DNA of 64,000 bases from Pelosinus fermentans JBW45. Lineage in GTDB: Bacteria; Bacillota; Negativicutes; DSM-13327. Below, piece by piece: positions 34,227 through 44,707 of the stretch. The first letter of the stretch is position 1. The number at the start of each line of letters is the position of its first letter. The position numbers were made by a program, and so were the translations under genes. The stretch spans positions 2,572,501 through 2,636,500 of the forward strand of contig NZ_CP010978.1 in NCBI RefSeq assembly GCF_000271665.2, written 5' to 3'. Below the pieces are notes generated by a model. That model was given only the letters and a program-made list of their open reading frames with translations. It did no database searches and was not told the DNA's origin.

Positions 34227-34996
34227 TGCTTCAACCCCTTAGTTTCTTTTTGTATTTTAATTAATTCATTTAGTTTTGTTTGTGCATGGGATAATCCTCC
34301 TATTTCGTTGATGATACCATACGATACAGCATCTCTACCAATGACGGATGTTCCAATATCACGAGATAGCTCCCCTGTTTTAAATAGCAGCTCTTTCCAC
34401 TTTCTTTCAGAAACATTAGAATGATCTACAACAAACTTATTAACCCTATCTTGCATTTTTTCTAGATAATCAAAAGAACTAGGGGCACCGATAACCAATC
34501 CTGTAAGCCGTATGGGATGAATTGTCATAGTAGCACTTTCTACAATATAAGAATAAGTTGCAGATACGGCAATCGGCACACCAATACTATGCCCACCACC
34601 AAGTACGATAGAAACAGAAGGTTTGGACATACTAGCGATCATTTCTGCGATTGCTAATCCTGCTTCTACATCACCACCAACTGTATTTAAAAGCAGCAAT
34701 AAGCCTTCAATATCAGAACTTTGTTCAATGGCTACTAGCTGGGGCATAATATGTTCATATTTAGTAGTTTTGTTTTGTGGTGGTAATATCATATGTCCTT
34801 CTACTTGTCCGATAATTGTCATGACATGTATGTTGGTTTTAGCTGTAGGAATTTCAGTAGCACCTAATTCTTGAATATTATCTACGGTGTCAGTTTTTCG
34901 AGCTGTCACCGTTTTTTTTGTGTGCTCAATTGGTGGTTTAGGGTTTTCCGGATTTATTCCAGGTGGCTCTATAGTTGGGTTATCATTTTCTAACAT
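34223..34996 (-). CDS. tepA: ClpP-class protease TepA
   Basis: The 257-residue protein has a Pro/Lys/Thr-rich N-terminal 40 residues and then a ClpP-fold serine peptidase domain. GGGHSIGVP holds the likely nucleophile Ser, with the TMTIHPIRL segment supplying the His region. TepA (YmfB) of Bacillus is a cytoplasmic germination- or secretion-linked protease that degrades small acid-soluble spore proteins. It is followed directly by ylzJ. Confidence 0.88.
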   Translation of the reverse strand: MLENDNPTIEPPGINPENPKPPIEHTKKTVTARKTDTVDNIQELGATEIPTAKTNIHVMTIIGQVEGHMILPPQNKTTKYEHIMPQLVAIEQSSDIEGLLLLLNTVGGDVEAGLAIAEMIASMSKPSVSIVLGGGHSIGVPIAVSATYSYIVESATMTIHPIRLTGLVIGAPSSFDYLEKMQDRVNKFVVDHSNVSERKWKELLFKTGELSRDIGTSVIGRDAVSYGIINEIGGLSHAQTKLNELIKIQKETKGLKQ

Positions 34997-35074
34997 TGTA
35001 TTACCTCCAATATAGTACTTTTTATTCTTTATAGTATTAGCTATGTATAAACTTTCATACAGCTTTACGCAAAA

Positions 35075-35111
35075 AATGGTTTATGCTATTGTAAAATCAG
35101 CATAAACCATT
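35075..35111. terminator. rnj terminator
   Basis: AATGGTTTATGCT and AGCATAAACCATT form a perfect 13-bp stem after the rnj stop codon. Confidence 0.75.
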
Positions 35112-35134
35112 CTTGATAATAACAAATTATATTT

Positions 35135-36799
35135 TTAGACTTCCATAATAATTGGTAATATCATAGGACGACGACGTGTTTTTTCATATAAATATTTACC
35201 CAATGTATCACGAACGCTTGATTTAATCATAGCCCATTCGGTAACATTGTTCGATTCGCATTTATCCAGTGTTTGTCTTACTTTGTTCTTAGCTTCATCC
35301 ATTAATTGCTCGGATTCCCTCACATAAACAAAACCACGAGATACAATATCGGGACCTGCGACAACACAGCCACCTTGCTTGTCCATTGTAATAACAACAA
35401 TCAAAATCCCCTCTTGGGAAAGCTGTCGGCGATCTCGTAGTACAATATTACCGACATCGCCAACACCTAGTCCATCAATTAACACAATGCCAGAAGATAC
35501 TTTTCCTGTAACACTGCCTTTTTCAGAAGTAAACTCTAGTACCTGCCCATTCTCAGCAATGAAAATATGATCTTTTGCCATGCCAAGCTCTTGGGCTAAC
35601 TTTGAATGCTTAACTAAATGACGATATTCACCATGTACTGGAATGAAAAATTTAGGACGAATTAAATTGTGCATCATTTTTAATTCTTCCTGGCTAGCGT
35701 GTCCTGAAACATGAATACCAGAAGTTCTCTCATAAAGCACTTCTGCACCCTGCCGTAATAAATAGTCAATAGTACGAGATACTAACTTTTCATTACCCGG
35801 AATTGGCGTGGCAGAAATAATAATGGTGTCACCAGGTACGATATCAACTTTACGATGATCAGACATTGCCATTCTAGTTAATGCTGACATAGGTTCACCT
35901 TGACTGCCGGTTGTGATGATAACCACGCCTGATGCTGGATAATTATTAATTTGATCAATATCAATGAGTACACCTTCTGGAATATTAAGATAGCCTAATT
36001 CAGATGAAATCGTAACCACATTAATCATACTACGCCCCAAGACTGCTACCTTACGATTATATTTACAGGCAGTATCAATAGCTTGTTGCACGCGATGTAC
36101 ATTGGAAGAAAAACTCGCAATGATGATTCGTCCATTAGCACTATAGAACATCTCATCAAATGTAACGCCAACTGATTTTTCACTCATCGTATATCCTGGG
36201 TGCTCAGCATTCGTACTGTCTGCAAGCATAACGAGTACTCCCTGATCACCCAATTCTGCCAATTTATGAAAATCCGTAACCTTACCATCAACTGGCGTTT
36301 GGTCAAATTTAAAATCTCCAGTATGTACAATCGTACCAACGGGAGTTTTAATGGAAAGGGCTACAGCATCTGCAATACTGTGACTAATGCGAATAAAACC
36401 AATTTTAAAAGGTCCAACTTCAATTTGGTCACCTGCTTTGACAGAAATTAAATTAGTTAATGGAACATTATTTTCTTTTAATCTGCCTTCAAGTATTCCC
36501 AATGTTAGCCTTGTACCGTAGACAGGTACGTTAAGTTGCTTCAGAACATATGGTAATGCACCAATATGATCTTCATGGCCATGAGTAAGTATTATCCCCC
36601 GTACTAAATCGCGATTTTCTAGTAGATACGATATATCTGGAATCACTAAGTCAATTCCGAGCATATCATCTTCCGGAAACATTAGACCAGCATCAATGAC
36701 AATAATATCGTCTCCATAACGAACTACAGTCATGTTCTTGCCAATTTCTCCCAATCCGCCTAAAGGGATAATTTGAATTTTTTGTTGTGTTTTTACCAA
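35135..36799 (-). CDS. rnj: Ribonuclease J
   Basis: The 554-residue protein has the metallo-beta-lactamase/beta-CASP build: GGLGEIGKNM at the start, the signature HGHEDHIGALPY, HTGDFKFD, and the HVSGHASQEEL beta-CASP motif. RNase J is a 5'-3' exo- and endoribonuclease for mRNA turnover and rRNA processing. The start is TTG 36799 with GGAGG about 12 bases upstream. It is the single rnj in the window, next to tepA. Confidence 0.95.
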   Translation of the reverse strand: MVKTQQKIQIIPLGGLGEIGKNMTVVRYGDDIIVIDAGLMFPEDDMLGIDLVIPDISYLLENRDLVRGIILTHGHEDHIGALPYVLKQLNVPVYGTRLTLGILEGRLKENNVPLTNLISVKAGDQIEVGPFKIGFIRISHSIADAVALSIKTPVGTIVHTGDFKFDQTPVDGKVTDFHKLAELGDQGVLVMLADSTNAEHPGYTMSEKSVGVTFDEMFYSANGRIIIASFSSNVHRVQQAIDTACKYNRKVAVLGRSMINVVTISSELGYLNIPEGVLIDIDQINNYPASGVVIITTGSQGEPMSALTRMAMSDHRKVDIVPGDTIIISATPIPGNEKLVSRTIDYLLRQGAEVLYERTSGIHVSGHASQEELKMMHNLIRPKFFIPVHGEYRHLVKHSKLAQELGMAKDHIFIAENGQVLEFTSEKGSVTGKVSSGIVLIDGLGVGDVGNIVLRDRRQLSQEGILIVVITMDKQGGCVVAGPDIVSRGFVYVRESEQLMDEAKNKVRQTLDKCESNNVTEWAMIKSSVRDTLGKYLYEKTRRRPMILPIIMEV

Positions 36800-36995
36800 A
36801 AAAAATCACACCTCCAGTTATTTTTATAAAGCAAGAAAAACAAACCATTATTTCTAGGTATTTGCCGTTCATTAGAAAATGAGCTAAAAACCGGCCCGTT
36901 CATTCACTTATTGTAATTATAGCTTATTTTAAAGTGCATTTGCAATATACGATGCTTCTTTTGAAGGTATTATATGTAAGATTCTCTTGATAAAA

Positions 36996-37034
36996 GATAA
37001 GAACCTCACCCAAAAAATGAATGAGGTTCTTATC
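36996..37034 (-). terminator. Terminator of the dap operon
   Basis: GATAAGAACCTCA and TGAGGTTCTTATC form a perfect 13-bp stem. It overlaps the immediate 3' edge of dapA. Confidence 0.75.
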
Positions 37035-37035
37035 C

Positions 37036-37917
37036 TTATATACGATTTATTTTATGCAGATAGTTTTTTATTTGTTCTAATTCATTACTTGTCGGTGGTA
37101 TTAAAGGCAGCCTAAAAGTACCGCCATTTTGCCCAATTAGATTTACGGCTGTTTTTACTGGTATTGGATTGGTTGTAATAAACATCAGTCTAAAAAATGG
37201 TATTAACTCGGATTGTATGGCTTGAGCTTTAGCAATATTATTACTAACAAAAGCTGTAATCATTTCTTGCATACGATTTCCTACAATATGAGCTGCCACA
37301 CTAATAATACCAACGCCACCGACAGATAGAATTGGTAATGTAAGGCTATCATCACCACTGTATACCATAAACTCATTAGGAGTCGTTCGAACAATTTCTG
37401 CAACTTGCTCAAGATTTCCGCTGGCTTCTTTAACAGCAACAATGTTTTTAAGTTCTGCTAAACGCGCTATCGTCCCAGGTAAAATATTAGAACTAGTGCG
37501 TCCAGGAACATTATATATGATTAGCGGTAAACTAGTACTGTCAGCAATGGTTTTGAAATGTTGATAAAACCCTTCTTGCGGCGGTTTATTGTAGTAGGGA
37601 CCTACGAGCATAGCGCCATGTACACCTAATTTCTCTGCTTCTTGCGTTAACTTTACGGAAGCCATAGTATCGTTTGAACCAGTACCAGCAATCACGGTAG
37701 CTTTATCACCAACAGCATCAAGTACCGTGGAAAATAGTTTGAGCTTTTCCTCTTTATCTAATGTTGCTGATTCACCAGTGCTACCAGCAACTACTAAACC
37801 ATCTGAACCATTTGCAACTAAATATTTTGCAAGGGTGGCTGCCGCATCATAATTGACGCTAAAATCATCATTAAATGGGGTTACCATGGCTGTTAAAATC
37901 CGTCCAAAAGTCTTCAT
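37036..37917 (-). CDS. dapA: 4-hydroxy-tetrahydrodipicolinate synthase
   Basis: From ATG 37917 the protein has 293 residues, the standard DapA size. It shows [29 protein letters not shown] with the catalytic Tyr, and VAVKEASG with the Schiff-base Lys. It condenses pyruvate with aspartate semialdehyde, the first committed step to diaminopimelate and lysine. It starts 20 bases after dapG. The longer frame to 37989 lies inside dapG and is rejected. Confidence 0.95.
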   Translation of the reverse strand: MKTFGRILTAMVTPFNDDFSVNYDAAATLAKYLVANGSDGLVVAGSTGESATLDKEEKLKLFSTVLDAVGDKATVIAGTGSNDTMASVKLTQEAEKLGVHGAMLVGPYYNKPPQEGFYQHFKTIADSTSLPLIIYNVPGRTSSNILPGTIARLAELKNIVAVKEASGNLEQVAEIVRTTPNEFMVYSGDDSLTLPILSVGGVGIISVAAHIVGNRMQEMITAFVSNNIAKAQAIQSELIPFFRLMFITTNPIPVKTAVNLIGQNGGTFRLPLIPPTSNELEQIKNYLHKINRI

Positions 37918-37936
37918 AGTAATCTTTTTCTCCTTA

Positions 37937-39157
37937 TTAACATGATAAATTAAACTTTTCATGTAATGCTGTAACGGCTGATTGTACAAATGATTTCTTT
38001 ATTAAAACGGAGATTGATGTATGAGAGTCTACTGTTTGTAATATTGGGATGTCATTCAGAGACAGGGCCTCTATAAAACTAGCCATCACACCTGGGACAC
38101 CATTAATTCCCCCACCTACAACTGAAACTTTAGCACAGTCAAGAGTTGTGTGCACATCGCAACCAAATTCTTGAAGTTGAGCAGTTGCTTTATCTGCAAG
38201 ATCTTCTGCTATTGTAAACATGATTTGCCCAGGATGAACATTAATCAAATCTACACTGATTCCATTGTCCGCCATAGATTTGAAGATATTAAAGCTTGCA
38301 ATATTATTTAAAGAATCATGTAAATTAATTTTGATTTGGGCAATATTAGATATAAAGGTTACACCTGTAGCAACACGATCAGCAACATATGTGTCAGCTG
38401 TATCTTCGTTAGTAATGCTAGTTATAAGTGTACCAGGTTCATTGGAGAATGTTGACTTTACCACTAGAGGAATATTTTTCTGCATAGCAATTTCTACAGC
38501 GCGAGGATGAATAACTTTAGCACCTTGGTGAGCTAATTGACAGACTTCTCCATAGGTAATACAGTCGAGAATTTTTGCTGTACTTACAATTCTAGGATCG
38601 GCAGTCATAATACCATCTACATCTGTATAAATCTCTATCAATTCAGCATCGAGAGCAGATCCCAAAGCAGCCGCAGTAGTGTCACTACCTCCACGACCTA
38701 ATGTAGTAAATTCATCATCAATAGTGATACCTTGAAAACCGCATACTACAGGAATTTTACCCATCTTAATTAAGTTGCATATGCGAGAAGGATCTACTTT
38801 TAAAATACGAGCGTTATTGAAATTATTATCAGTTATAATGCCAGCTTGCCCACCTGTAAGCATAATAGCATCAAGTCCAGCGGCTTGTAGTGTGCCAGTC
38901 ATAATAACGGCGGAGATCATTTCGCCACAGTATAAGATCTGATCAAGTTCGCGGCTAGCTATATCCTTATATGCTTTTCGTGCTAATTCAATAAAAGTAT
39001 CGGTTGCATAGCATTCTCCTTTGCGTCCCATAGCAGAGACGACAACGACAGGACTCAATTCGTTAGTAACAGCAGCTTTTATTTTTTCTACTACTAACTT
39101 TCTAGCCTCAGGAGTTGCAACTGATGTACCACCAAATTTTTGAACTATTATCCCCAT
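37937..39157 (-). CDS. dapG: Aspartate kinase
   Basis: The 406-residue protein has the aspartokinase start [11 protein letters not shown], the [13 protein letters not shown] nucleotide site and [15 protein letters not shown]. Two C-terminal ACT domains follow ([18 protein letters not shown]). It phosphorylates aspartate at the head of lysine, threonine and methionine synthesis. The operon position between asd and dapA matches the diaminopimelate-linked isoenzyme DapG. Confidence 0.93.
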   Translation of the reverse strand: MGIIVQKFGGTSVATPEARKLVVEKIKAAVTNELSPVVVVSAMGRKGECYATDTFIELARKAYKDIASRELDQILYCGEMISAVIMTGTLQAAGLDAIMLTGGQAGIITDNNFNNARILKVDPSRICNLIKMGKIPVVCGFQGITIDDEFTTLGRGGSDTTAAALGSALDAELIEIYTDVDGIMTADPRIVSTAKILDCITYGEVCQLAHQGAKVIHPRAVEIAMQKNIPLVVKSTFSNEPGTLITSITNEDTADTYVADRVATGVTFISNIAQIKINLHDSLNNIASFNIFKSMADNGISVDLINVHPGQIMFTIAEDLADKATAQLQEFGCDVHTTLDCAKVSVVGGGINGVPGVMASFIEALSLNDIPILQTVDSHTSISVLIKKSFVQSAVTALHEKFNLSC

Positions 39158-39167
39158 TGTTTACACC

Positions 39168-40199
39168 TCAAATTAAGTTATGCTCAATCATATACTCGGC
39201 AATTTGTAAAGCATTTAAAGCAGCACCTTTACGTATTTGATCGCCGACAACCCATAAATTAAGGGCATTTTGAATGGAATTATCTTTTCTAATTCTACCA
39301 ACAAAGACTTCATTTTGGTTTGAAGTGAATAATGGCATTGGATACAACATTTCTGCAGGATTATCTTGTAAAATGACCCCGGGGAATGCAGCCAAAAGTT
39401 CTTTTGCTTGATCAACTGAGACTTCTTTTTCAAATTCTATATTGATTGACTCTGAATGGCTACGATAAATAGGCACTCTTACAGTAGTTGCTGTAATTCC
39501 CATTGTATAATCATTGAATATTTTATGTGTTTCATGTACCATTTTCATTTCTTCTTTAGTGTAATCACCTTCCACAAATACATCAATGTGTGGAATGACA
39601 TTAAAGGCAATCTGGTAATGTTTTGGTAAGCTGGAACTTGGTAAAATATTGGCTTCTACAGGACGATTTTCAACAATCGCTTGCACCTGGTTATCTAATT
39701 CATCAATAGCTTCTTTACCAGCACCAGAGACTGCTTGATATGTGGATACCACTACTCGCTTAATTTTTGCCTGATCATATAGTGGTTTTAAAGCCATTGC
39801 CATTATAATGGTAGAACAATTTGGATTTGCAATAATTCCTTTATGCTGTTGTATAGCTTCTGGATTCACTTCTGGCACAACTAATGGTACTGCAGGATCC
39901 ATTCTAAAAGCGCTGGAATTATCAATGACTACTGCACCATATTTTACTGCAGCAGGTGCAAACTTTGTGCTGGCAGATCCACCAGCAAATAGAGCGATGT
40001 CTATATTCTTAAAAGAGTCGTCAGTAGCTTCTTCTACAGTGAAATCTTTTCCCATAAAGTTAATAATTTTACCGGCCGACCGTTTGGAGGCAAGCAGTTT
40101 TAAATTGTCATATGGGAAATTACGCTCTTCGATTAAATCCAAAAACTCCTGACCAACTGCTCCAGTAGCTCCGAGTATTGCTACATTATATTTTTTCAT
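39168..40199 (-). CDS. asd: Aspartate-semialdehyde dehydrogenase
   Basis: From ATG 40199 (GGGAG upstream) the protein has 343 residues. It has an NADP-binding start VAILGATGAVGQ, the catalytic-Cys motif ANPNCSTI and the YQAVSGAG segment. It reduces aspartyl phosphate to the semialdehyde. It lies between dapB and dapG in the lysine-controlled operon. Confidence 0.95.
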   Translation of the reverse strand: MKKYNVAILGATGAVGQEFLDLIEERNFPYDNLKLLASKRSAGKIINFMGKDFTVEEATDDSFKNIDIALFAGGSASTKFAPAAVKYGAVVIDNSSAFRMDPAVPLVVPEVNPEAIQQHKGIIANPNCSTIIMAMALKPLYDQAKIKRVVVSTYQAVSGAGKEAIDELDNQVQAIVENRPVEANILPSSSLPKHYQIAFNVIPHIDVFVEGDYTKEEMKMVHETHKIFNDYTMGITATTVRVPIYRSHSESINIEFEKEVSVDQAKELLAAFPGVILQDNPAEMLYPMPLFTSNQNEVFVGRIRKDNSIQNALNLWVVGDQIRKGAALNALQIAEYMIEHNLI

Positions 40200-40382
40200 A
40201 TATATCGCTCCCTTTTGTTTTCTCATAAGATTCTATATACTGTTATTATATTCATATTTTTTACTATGATTCTTGCTTATAATGCTTAATTTAGTGCAAA
40301 AAATGCTATTAATTTAATAATTATTATACTATTATTTGGGGTTATTCATATTTCATAAGCTATATTTTAAGGATACAAGGGA

Positions 40383-41177
40383 TTATTTCAAAATTTCTTC
40401 AAGTCCTAAGACGAGACCATTTGCATTAAGTACGTGTTTGCACGCTAGTAAAACTCCTGGCATAAACGACTCTCGTGATATAGAATCATGGCGAATCGTT
40501 AAGGTCTGGCCAAGTCCACCAAAAATAACTTCTTGATGAGCTACGTAGCCAGGAAGACGAACGCTATGCATTCTGATACCTGAGAAGTCCCCACCACGTG
40601 CGCCAGCGAGCTTTTCAAACTCATCAGGGTGTCCTTGGTGTAAGAAACCGCGCTTTTTAGCTATTAGCTCTGCAGTATGCAAGGCAGTTCCAGATGGTGC
40701 GTCAAGTTTTTGATCATGATGTAATTCAATAATTTCCACATGCGGGAAAAATTTGGCGGCATCTTGTGCCAGCTTCATCATTAAGATCGCCCCAATTGAA
40801 AAATTCGGAGAAATTAATGCATTTACTTTAGTTTCTATGCATAATTTTCTAATCTCTTCTATATTTTCTTCTGATAAACCAGTAGTTCCCACAACAGGAC
40901 AGATTCCATTATTAATGGCGATGTGGATATTATTTAATACTACTTCTGGCCTTGTGAAATCAACCATTACTTGTGGTTTTGTTTCGTTAATAACGGTTTG
41001 CAAATCATTACCTACGAAAATACCTGTTTTTCCTGCGCCGATTAAATCACCAATATCAGCAAAGTCAGATTTAGTATCCACAGCACCTACGATACTTAAT
41101 TGAGTATCGTTATGTATGGCTTTGAGTACTTCACGCCCCATTTTACCGTAAGCTCCGCAAACTATCACTTTAATCAT
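40383..41177 (-). CDS. dapB: 4-hydroxy-tetrahydrodipicolinate reductase
   Basis: From ATG 41177 the protein has 264 residues. KVIVCGAYGKMGREV is the NAD(P)H site, TRPEV and GTTGLS follow, and ELHHDQKLDAPSGTA holds the catalytic His pair and Lys. It reduces the DapA product towards diaminopimelate. AGGAGGTG lies eight bases upstream; the in-frame GTG at 41186 sits inside that site and is rejected. It is the first gene after the lysine riboswitch. Confidence 0.96.
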   Translation of the reverse strand: MIKVIVCGAYGKMGREVLKAIHNDTQLSIVGAVDTKSDFADIGDLIGAGKTGIFVGNDLQTVINETKPQVMVDFTRPEVVLNNIHIAINNGICPVVGTTGLSEENIEEIRKLCIETKVNALISPNFSIGAILMMKLAQDAAKFFPHVEIIELHHDQKLDAPSGTALHTAELIAKKRGFLHQGHPDEFEKLAGARGGDFSGIRMHSVRLPGYVAHQEVIFGGLGQTLTIRHDSISRESFMPGVLLACKHVLNANGLVLGLEEILK

Positions 41178-41249
41178 CTTGTGCACCTCCTAATAGTAGC
41201 AATGTATTCATTCAAAGTGTTGAATGTTAATAATGAAGACAAAAATAAT

Positions 41250-41275
41250 AGCCGATGAGTAAAATCTCATCGGCT
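41250..41275 (-). terminator. Attenuator terminator of the lysine riboswitch
   Basis: AGCCGATGAG and CTCATCGGCT form a ten-bp stem around TAAAAT. On the minus strand it is followed by ATTATTTTTG. It lies between the aptamer and dapB. Confidence 0.85.
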
Positions 41276-41339
41276 GTCAATAGTAGGTAAGACAGTATAA
41301 GGATGGTGAGAAAACAAATAAAAATGTTTTCCCACGCCT

Positions 41340-41520
41340 TAGATAAGATAGCACTCCACTAGAAGATTAATTCTAGTGACAGTCTTACATCTATTAAATG
41401 AAAGACCAGCACAAAAGATTTGGCGTCTTTTGCACTTCGGCAAACAACCCTTTTCTTTCAGATCATAAAGACCAATCTCCCTGAAAGTACTCTTGTTGTC
41501 TGCACCTCTATTCCATCCCG
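41340..41520 (-). ncRNA. Lysine riboswitch (L box)
   Basis: Read on the minus strand the leader carries the L-box elements in order: AATAGAGGTGC, AAGAGTA, AAAGGGTTGTTTGCCGAAG, a pair of conserved hairpins, and the 3' closing strand GGAGTGCTATC. Lysine binding favours the terminator at 41250-41275 and shuts off dapB-asd-dapG-dapA. Boundaries are approximate. Confidence 0.93.
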
Positions 41521-41549
41521 CGCAGGATGAAGTCTATTGAATTACATAC

Positions 41550-41579
41550 ATTGTATACTAGTGCCTATAGGGGTGTCAA
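41550..41579 (-). promoter_or_regulatory. Promoter of the dap operon
   Basis: On the minus strand TTGACA (41574-41579) and TACAAT (41550-41555) are 18 bases apart, just before the L box. Confidence 0.75.
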
Positions 41580-41621
41580 TATATGAGTGGAGAAAAAATG
41601 GTATTTCTCCATTCATATATT

Positions 41622-42236
41622 TTATTTACTATGATTCTCTACATCTTTAGCACCATTTTGTCGTAGGATTTGTGCTGCAGAACTGACTTTGGTTGTATCC
41701 GTGCGGATAATTGCCAGAATACTCCCACCGGCAACTTCTTGTTCATAACGTTGGCTTGCTTCGGCAGGAATACCCCAATCAATCAATCCTCCTGCAATAC
41801 CACCTGCGATTGCTCCTCCTACAGCAGCAGTAATAGGACCTACTGCGATAATTGGACCAATGCCGGGAAGCATTAAGGCTCCTGCTCCCATAAGTAAGCC
41901 ACCAATTCCACCTAAAGTACCGCCTGTTAATGTGCCATCAGTAATATCATCATCATAGGTTCCATCTTGATCTTGATTCTTTTGTTTTTTAGAAACAATA
42001 TTAATTTCTTCAGTAGTAAAGCCTTGTTTTCGTAGCGTGTTCACAGCATTTTCAGCTCTAGCTCTTGATTCAAATACACCAATAACAGTTTGATTGGCTT
42101 GTTGTGCATTTGCGGTATTGTTGTTAGCTGGCGGAGCTGCCATAGTAGTAGCACTCGCATTTTCTGCACTATAACTGTTTACTAGTGAACTTTCATTTCC
42201 TTCATTCGATACTTGATTATTGGTTTGATTTTTCAT
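41622..42236 (-). CDS. General stress protein with YflT-like domain and glycine zipper
   Basis: The 204-residue protein has an Asn/Ala/Gln-rich disordered N-terminus (to about 48). A YflT/GspM-type domain follows (TVIGVFESRARAENAVNTLRK, FTTEEINIVSK). Then comes a long Gly/Ala zipper (GGTLGGIGGLLMGAGALMLPG, AAVGGAIAGGIAGG), and the end is ILAIIRTD. The Gly-rich helices may insert in membranes or pack as oligomers. Relatives in Bacillus are general or heat-stress proteins. It has its own AGGAGG site. Confidence 0.75.
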   Translation of the reverse strand: MKNQTNNQVSNEGNESSLVNSYSAENASATTMAAPPANNNTANAQQANQTVIGVFESRARAENAVNTLRKQGFTTEEINIVSKKQKNQDQDGTYDDDITDGTLTGGTLGGIGGLLMGAGALMLPGIGPIIAVGPITAAVGGAIAGGIAGGLIDWGIPAEASQRYEQEVAGGSILAIIRTDTTKVSSAAQILRQNGAKDVENHSK

Positions 42237-42301
42237 GAGTAAAACCTCCTAACATTAAATGCATATCATGCAATTTAACGTTAGTGTCTCCATGATAATC
42301 A

Positions 42302-42583
42302 TTAATATGTATTTTCATGACGTTCTCGGCTAAAATTAGTATAAGCATTATTTATATCGACAATAATTACTTCATCGCCAATACGTTTTATTGTTTGCCA
42401 AGGAATAGTAGAAGATTTTATATCATTAAAAAAACTAAATAATCCATTTTTTTTGGGAAGTACGATTGTAAGTATTTGTCCTGATTTATGGTCGAATGTT
42501 AACTCACATTCTTCAATGATTCCTAAGCGAGCTCCATCACTTAAATTTATAACTTCCTTTCCGGATAGATTGCTTAAACGCAT
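42302..42583 (-). CDS. ylmC: YlmC/YmxH family sporulation protein
   Basis: The 93-residue single PRC-barrel protein (RLSNLSGKEVINLSDGARLGIIEECELTFD, given here as its first strand pair; then IPWQTIKRIGDEVIIVDI) matches the YlmC/YmxH family, a small sporulation-associated group. It lies close to the dut/M16 genes, as ymxH does in Bacillus relatives. Precise function unknown. Confidence 0.88.
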   Translation of the reverse strand: MRLSNLSGKEVINLSDGARLGIIEECELTFDHKSGQILTIVLPKKNGLFSFFNDIKSSTIPWQTIKRIGDEVIIVDINNAYTNFSRERHENTY

Positions 42584-42587
42584 TTTA

Positions 42588-42908
42588 TCACCCCTTATTA
42601 TTTTTGCAAAAAAGTCTTATAAAGAAAGGTTGAATAATGGATAATAGAATGGCTATGCAGGCTATTGGGTCTATCCACATTTGAAAAAGCAGTATTTTTT
42701 GAGGAACATCTAATTTTAAAAAAGATATTAACATCAATAATGATAAATATACACCGCCAGCAACTGCGATGAGCTCCTGAATTGCTAATGATAAAGGGGA
42801 ACTTTTTACGTCACCTGCATTATCTGTTTGACGAAAATATTTTATTCGTTCCAATAAAGATAAGACTAATAGTAAAGAAAATCCTAGTAAAATGCTCCAG
42901 GAATACAT
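42588..42908 (-). CDS. Small membrane protein, 106 aa
   Basis: The protein has three predicted helices: residues 4-20, about 47-66 and about 78-97, with a basic cytoplasmic end. No family recognised. It ends five bases before ylmC, so the two are likely co-transcribed. GGGAGG precedes the ATG. Confidence 0.65.
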   Translation of the reverse strand: MYSWSILLGFSLLLVLSLLERIKYFRQTDNAGDVKSSPLSLAIQELIAVAGGVYLSLLMLISFLKLDVPQKILLFQMWIDPIACIAILLSIIQPFFIRLFCKNNKG

Positions 42909-42954
42909 GATGAACCTCCCGATGCCTTCTACTTTAATAATATGATCTTAAAGT

Positions 42955-43026
42955 CAATAATATGTTAAAAAAGTTCTATGGAAAGTATACATAACTTTTC
43001 CATAGAACTTTTTTAACATATTATTG
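42955..43026. terminator. Very long hairpin overlapping the dut stop codon
   Basis: A 32-base left arm pairs with a 33-base right arm with a single bulged T around ATACATA. It includes A6 and T6 runs. The dut TAA stop is inside the right arm. Confidence 0.8.
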
Positions 43027-43473
43027 ACCTGTACTACCGAAACCACCTGTTCTAGTAATAAACAAGTTATTTTCATCATGATCCGCTAATAAATATTTAT
43101 AAAAAATTCCTTGTGCGATTCTAGTCCCTTTATTTATAGGGATGCTCTGGGAGCTATGATTAAAGATTGCAATGAAGATATGCCCTTCATTGTCACTATT
43201 ATTGAAATAGTCAGCATCAATGATACCTTGACCATTTACTAAACTTAATTTGTTTTTAATCGATAAGCCTGAACGGATATGTATGCCAAGATATTCATCT
43301 GATTGCATATATGCTTTTATTCCTGTCGGTACTAGGGTAATACTAGCTGGGGCTAATAATACATCTTCAGCTGCAGCTATATCATATCCTGCACTATATT
43401 GGGTTTTTCTAGTAGGTAATCGCATATCATTCTTTTCATAACTAGAAATAAATTTAAAACCTCTTAATTGCAT
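43021..43473 (-). CDS. dut: dUTP diphosphatase
   Basis: From ATG 43473 (GAGGAGA upstream) the protein has 150 residues and all five trimeric dUTPase motifs: AGYDIAA, RSGLSIKN, GQGIIDADYF, GTRIAQGIF and RTGGFGSTGQ. It hydrolyses dUTP to dUMP and keeps uracil out of DNA. The start overlaps the M16 protease stop by 20 bases. Confidence 0.95.
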   Translation of the reverse strand: MQLRGFKFISSYEKNDMRLPTRKTQYSAGYDIAAAEDVLLAPASITLVPTGIKAYMQSDEYLGIHIRSGLSIKNKLSLVNGQGIIDADYFNNSDNEGHIFIAIFNHSSQSIPINKGTRIAQGIFYKYLLADHDENNLFITRTGGFGSTGQ

Positions 43474-44707
43474 TGTATATCTCCTCATTTACTGGTCCTA
43501 ATACTGTAAAAGCAAACCTATCTGGAATCAATAATGTATGTATGATATTGTGTAAATTTTCTAAAGTTACCTTATCAATTTTGGCAACTACTTCATCAAG
43601 AGTGATAAATCTTTTTAATGTTAATTCCATTTTACCGATTCTAAACATGCGGCTGCTGGAACTTTCAAGACTTAATAATAAACTCCCTTTTAACTGCTCT
43701 TTGGTTTTTGCAAGTTCAACAGCATTAATACCCACGTTTCTTAGTGTATTTATATTATCGATTATTAGTTCTATTACTTGAGAAGTATTACTAGGTCTTG
43801 TTCCAGCATAAATAGTAAATAATCCGGCATCACTATAGTTAGTTTGATAAGAATAGATTGAGTAGGCGAGCCCCTGTTCTTCTCTAATTGATTGAAATAA
43901 ACGTGAACTTATACCACCACCTACTATGGTATTTAATATATGCATGGTATAGATATCCGGCGATGTTTGAGGTACACTGGTAGTTCCAAGACAAATATGT
44001 ACTTGCTCAATATTTTTAGATTGTATAATTTGGGCAGGTATTAGGTTTGGCGCAGTAGAACTCAGAGACTTTCTTTGGCCAATCATATTGCCAAAATAGT
44101 ACTCTACTAAGGCTTCAAGTCGTTCATGGCTTAAATTTCCAGCTCCGGCAATAACAATATTATCAGGAGTATAAAAACTTTGATAGTATTCTAGAATTAT
44201 ATTCTTATTAAAGCTTTCAACAGATGGAGTGGTTCCAATAATGTTATGTCCTAAGGCATGCTCGGCCCAAACATTATTATGATGTAGATCGTGGACTAAT
44301 TCATCAGGTGTATCTTCATACATGCAAATTTCTTCTAGTACGACTTCTTTTTCATGCTTGATATCTTCTTCGGTAAAAATGGATGATCGCAGCATATCAC
44401 TGAGGATCGCAAGAGCTAATTCTAGATGAGTATCAAGGACTTTTATATAGTAACAAGTATGTTCTTTAGTAGTGAATGCATTGATTTGCCCTCCTACCCC
44501 ATCGACTGTCTCGGCTATATCCTTGGCAGAACGATTTTCAGTTCCTTTGAAAACCATATGTTCAATAAAGTGAGAAATCCCATGATTGTATTTTTTTTCA
44601 AAACGTGAGCCAGTGCCTATCCATATTCCTAGAGTAACGGATTTGACATAAGGAATAGTTTCTGATACGACTCGAATACCATTTGATAATAATGATTTAC
44701 AATACAT
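43454..44707 (-). CDS. ymxG: M16 family zinc protease (YmxG-like)
   Basis: The 417-residue protein carries the inverted zinc motif H46-F-I-E49-H50 and a downstream glutamate region (EEICMYEDTPDE). The second half is the non-catalytic M16C fold, where GGGISSRLFQSIREEQGLAYS is the usual R/Y segment. It resembles the Bacillus YmxG/MlpA and mitochondrial processing peptidase family. The pnp-ylxY-ymxG order is conserved, though two wall-enzyme genes intervene here. Confidence 0.92.
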   Translation of the reverse strand: MYCKSLLSNGIRVVSETIPYVKSVTLGIWIGTGSRFEKKYNHGISHFIEHMVFKGTENRSAKDIAETVDGVGGQINAFTTKEHTCYYIKVLDTHLELALAILSDMLRSSIFTEEDIKHEKEVVLEEICMYEDTPDELVHDLHHNNVWAEHALGHNIIGTTPSVESFNKNIILEYYQSFYTPDNIVIAGAGNLSHERLEALVEYYFGNMIGQRKSLSSTAPNLIPAQIIQSKNIEQVHICLGTTSVPQTSPDIYTMHILNTIVGGGISSRLFQSIREEQGLAYSIYSYQTNYSDAGLFTIYAGTRPSNTSQVIELIIDNINTLRNVGINAVELAKTKEQLKGSLLLSLESSSSRMFRIGKMELTLKRFITLDEVVAKIDKVTLENLHNIIHTLLIPDRFAFTVLGPVNEEIYNAIKRF

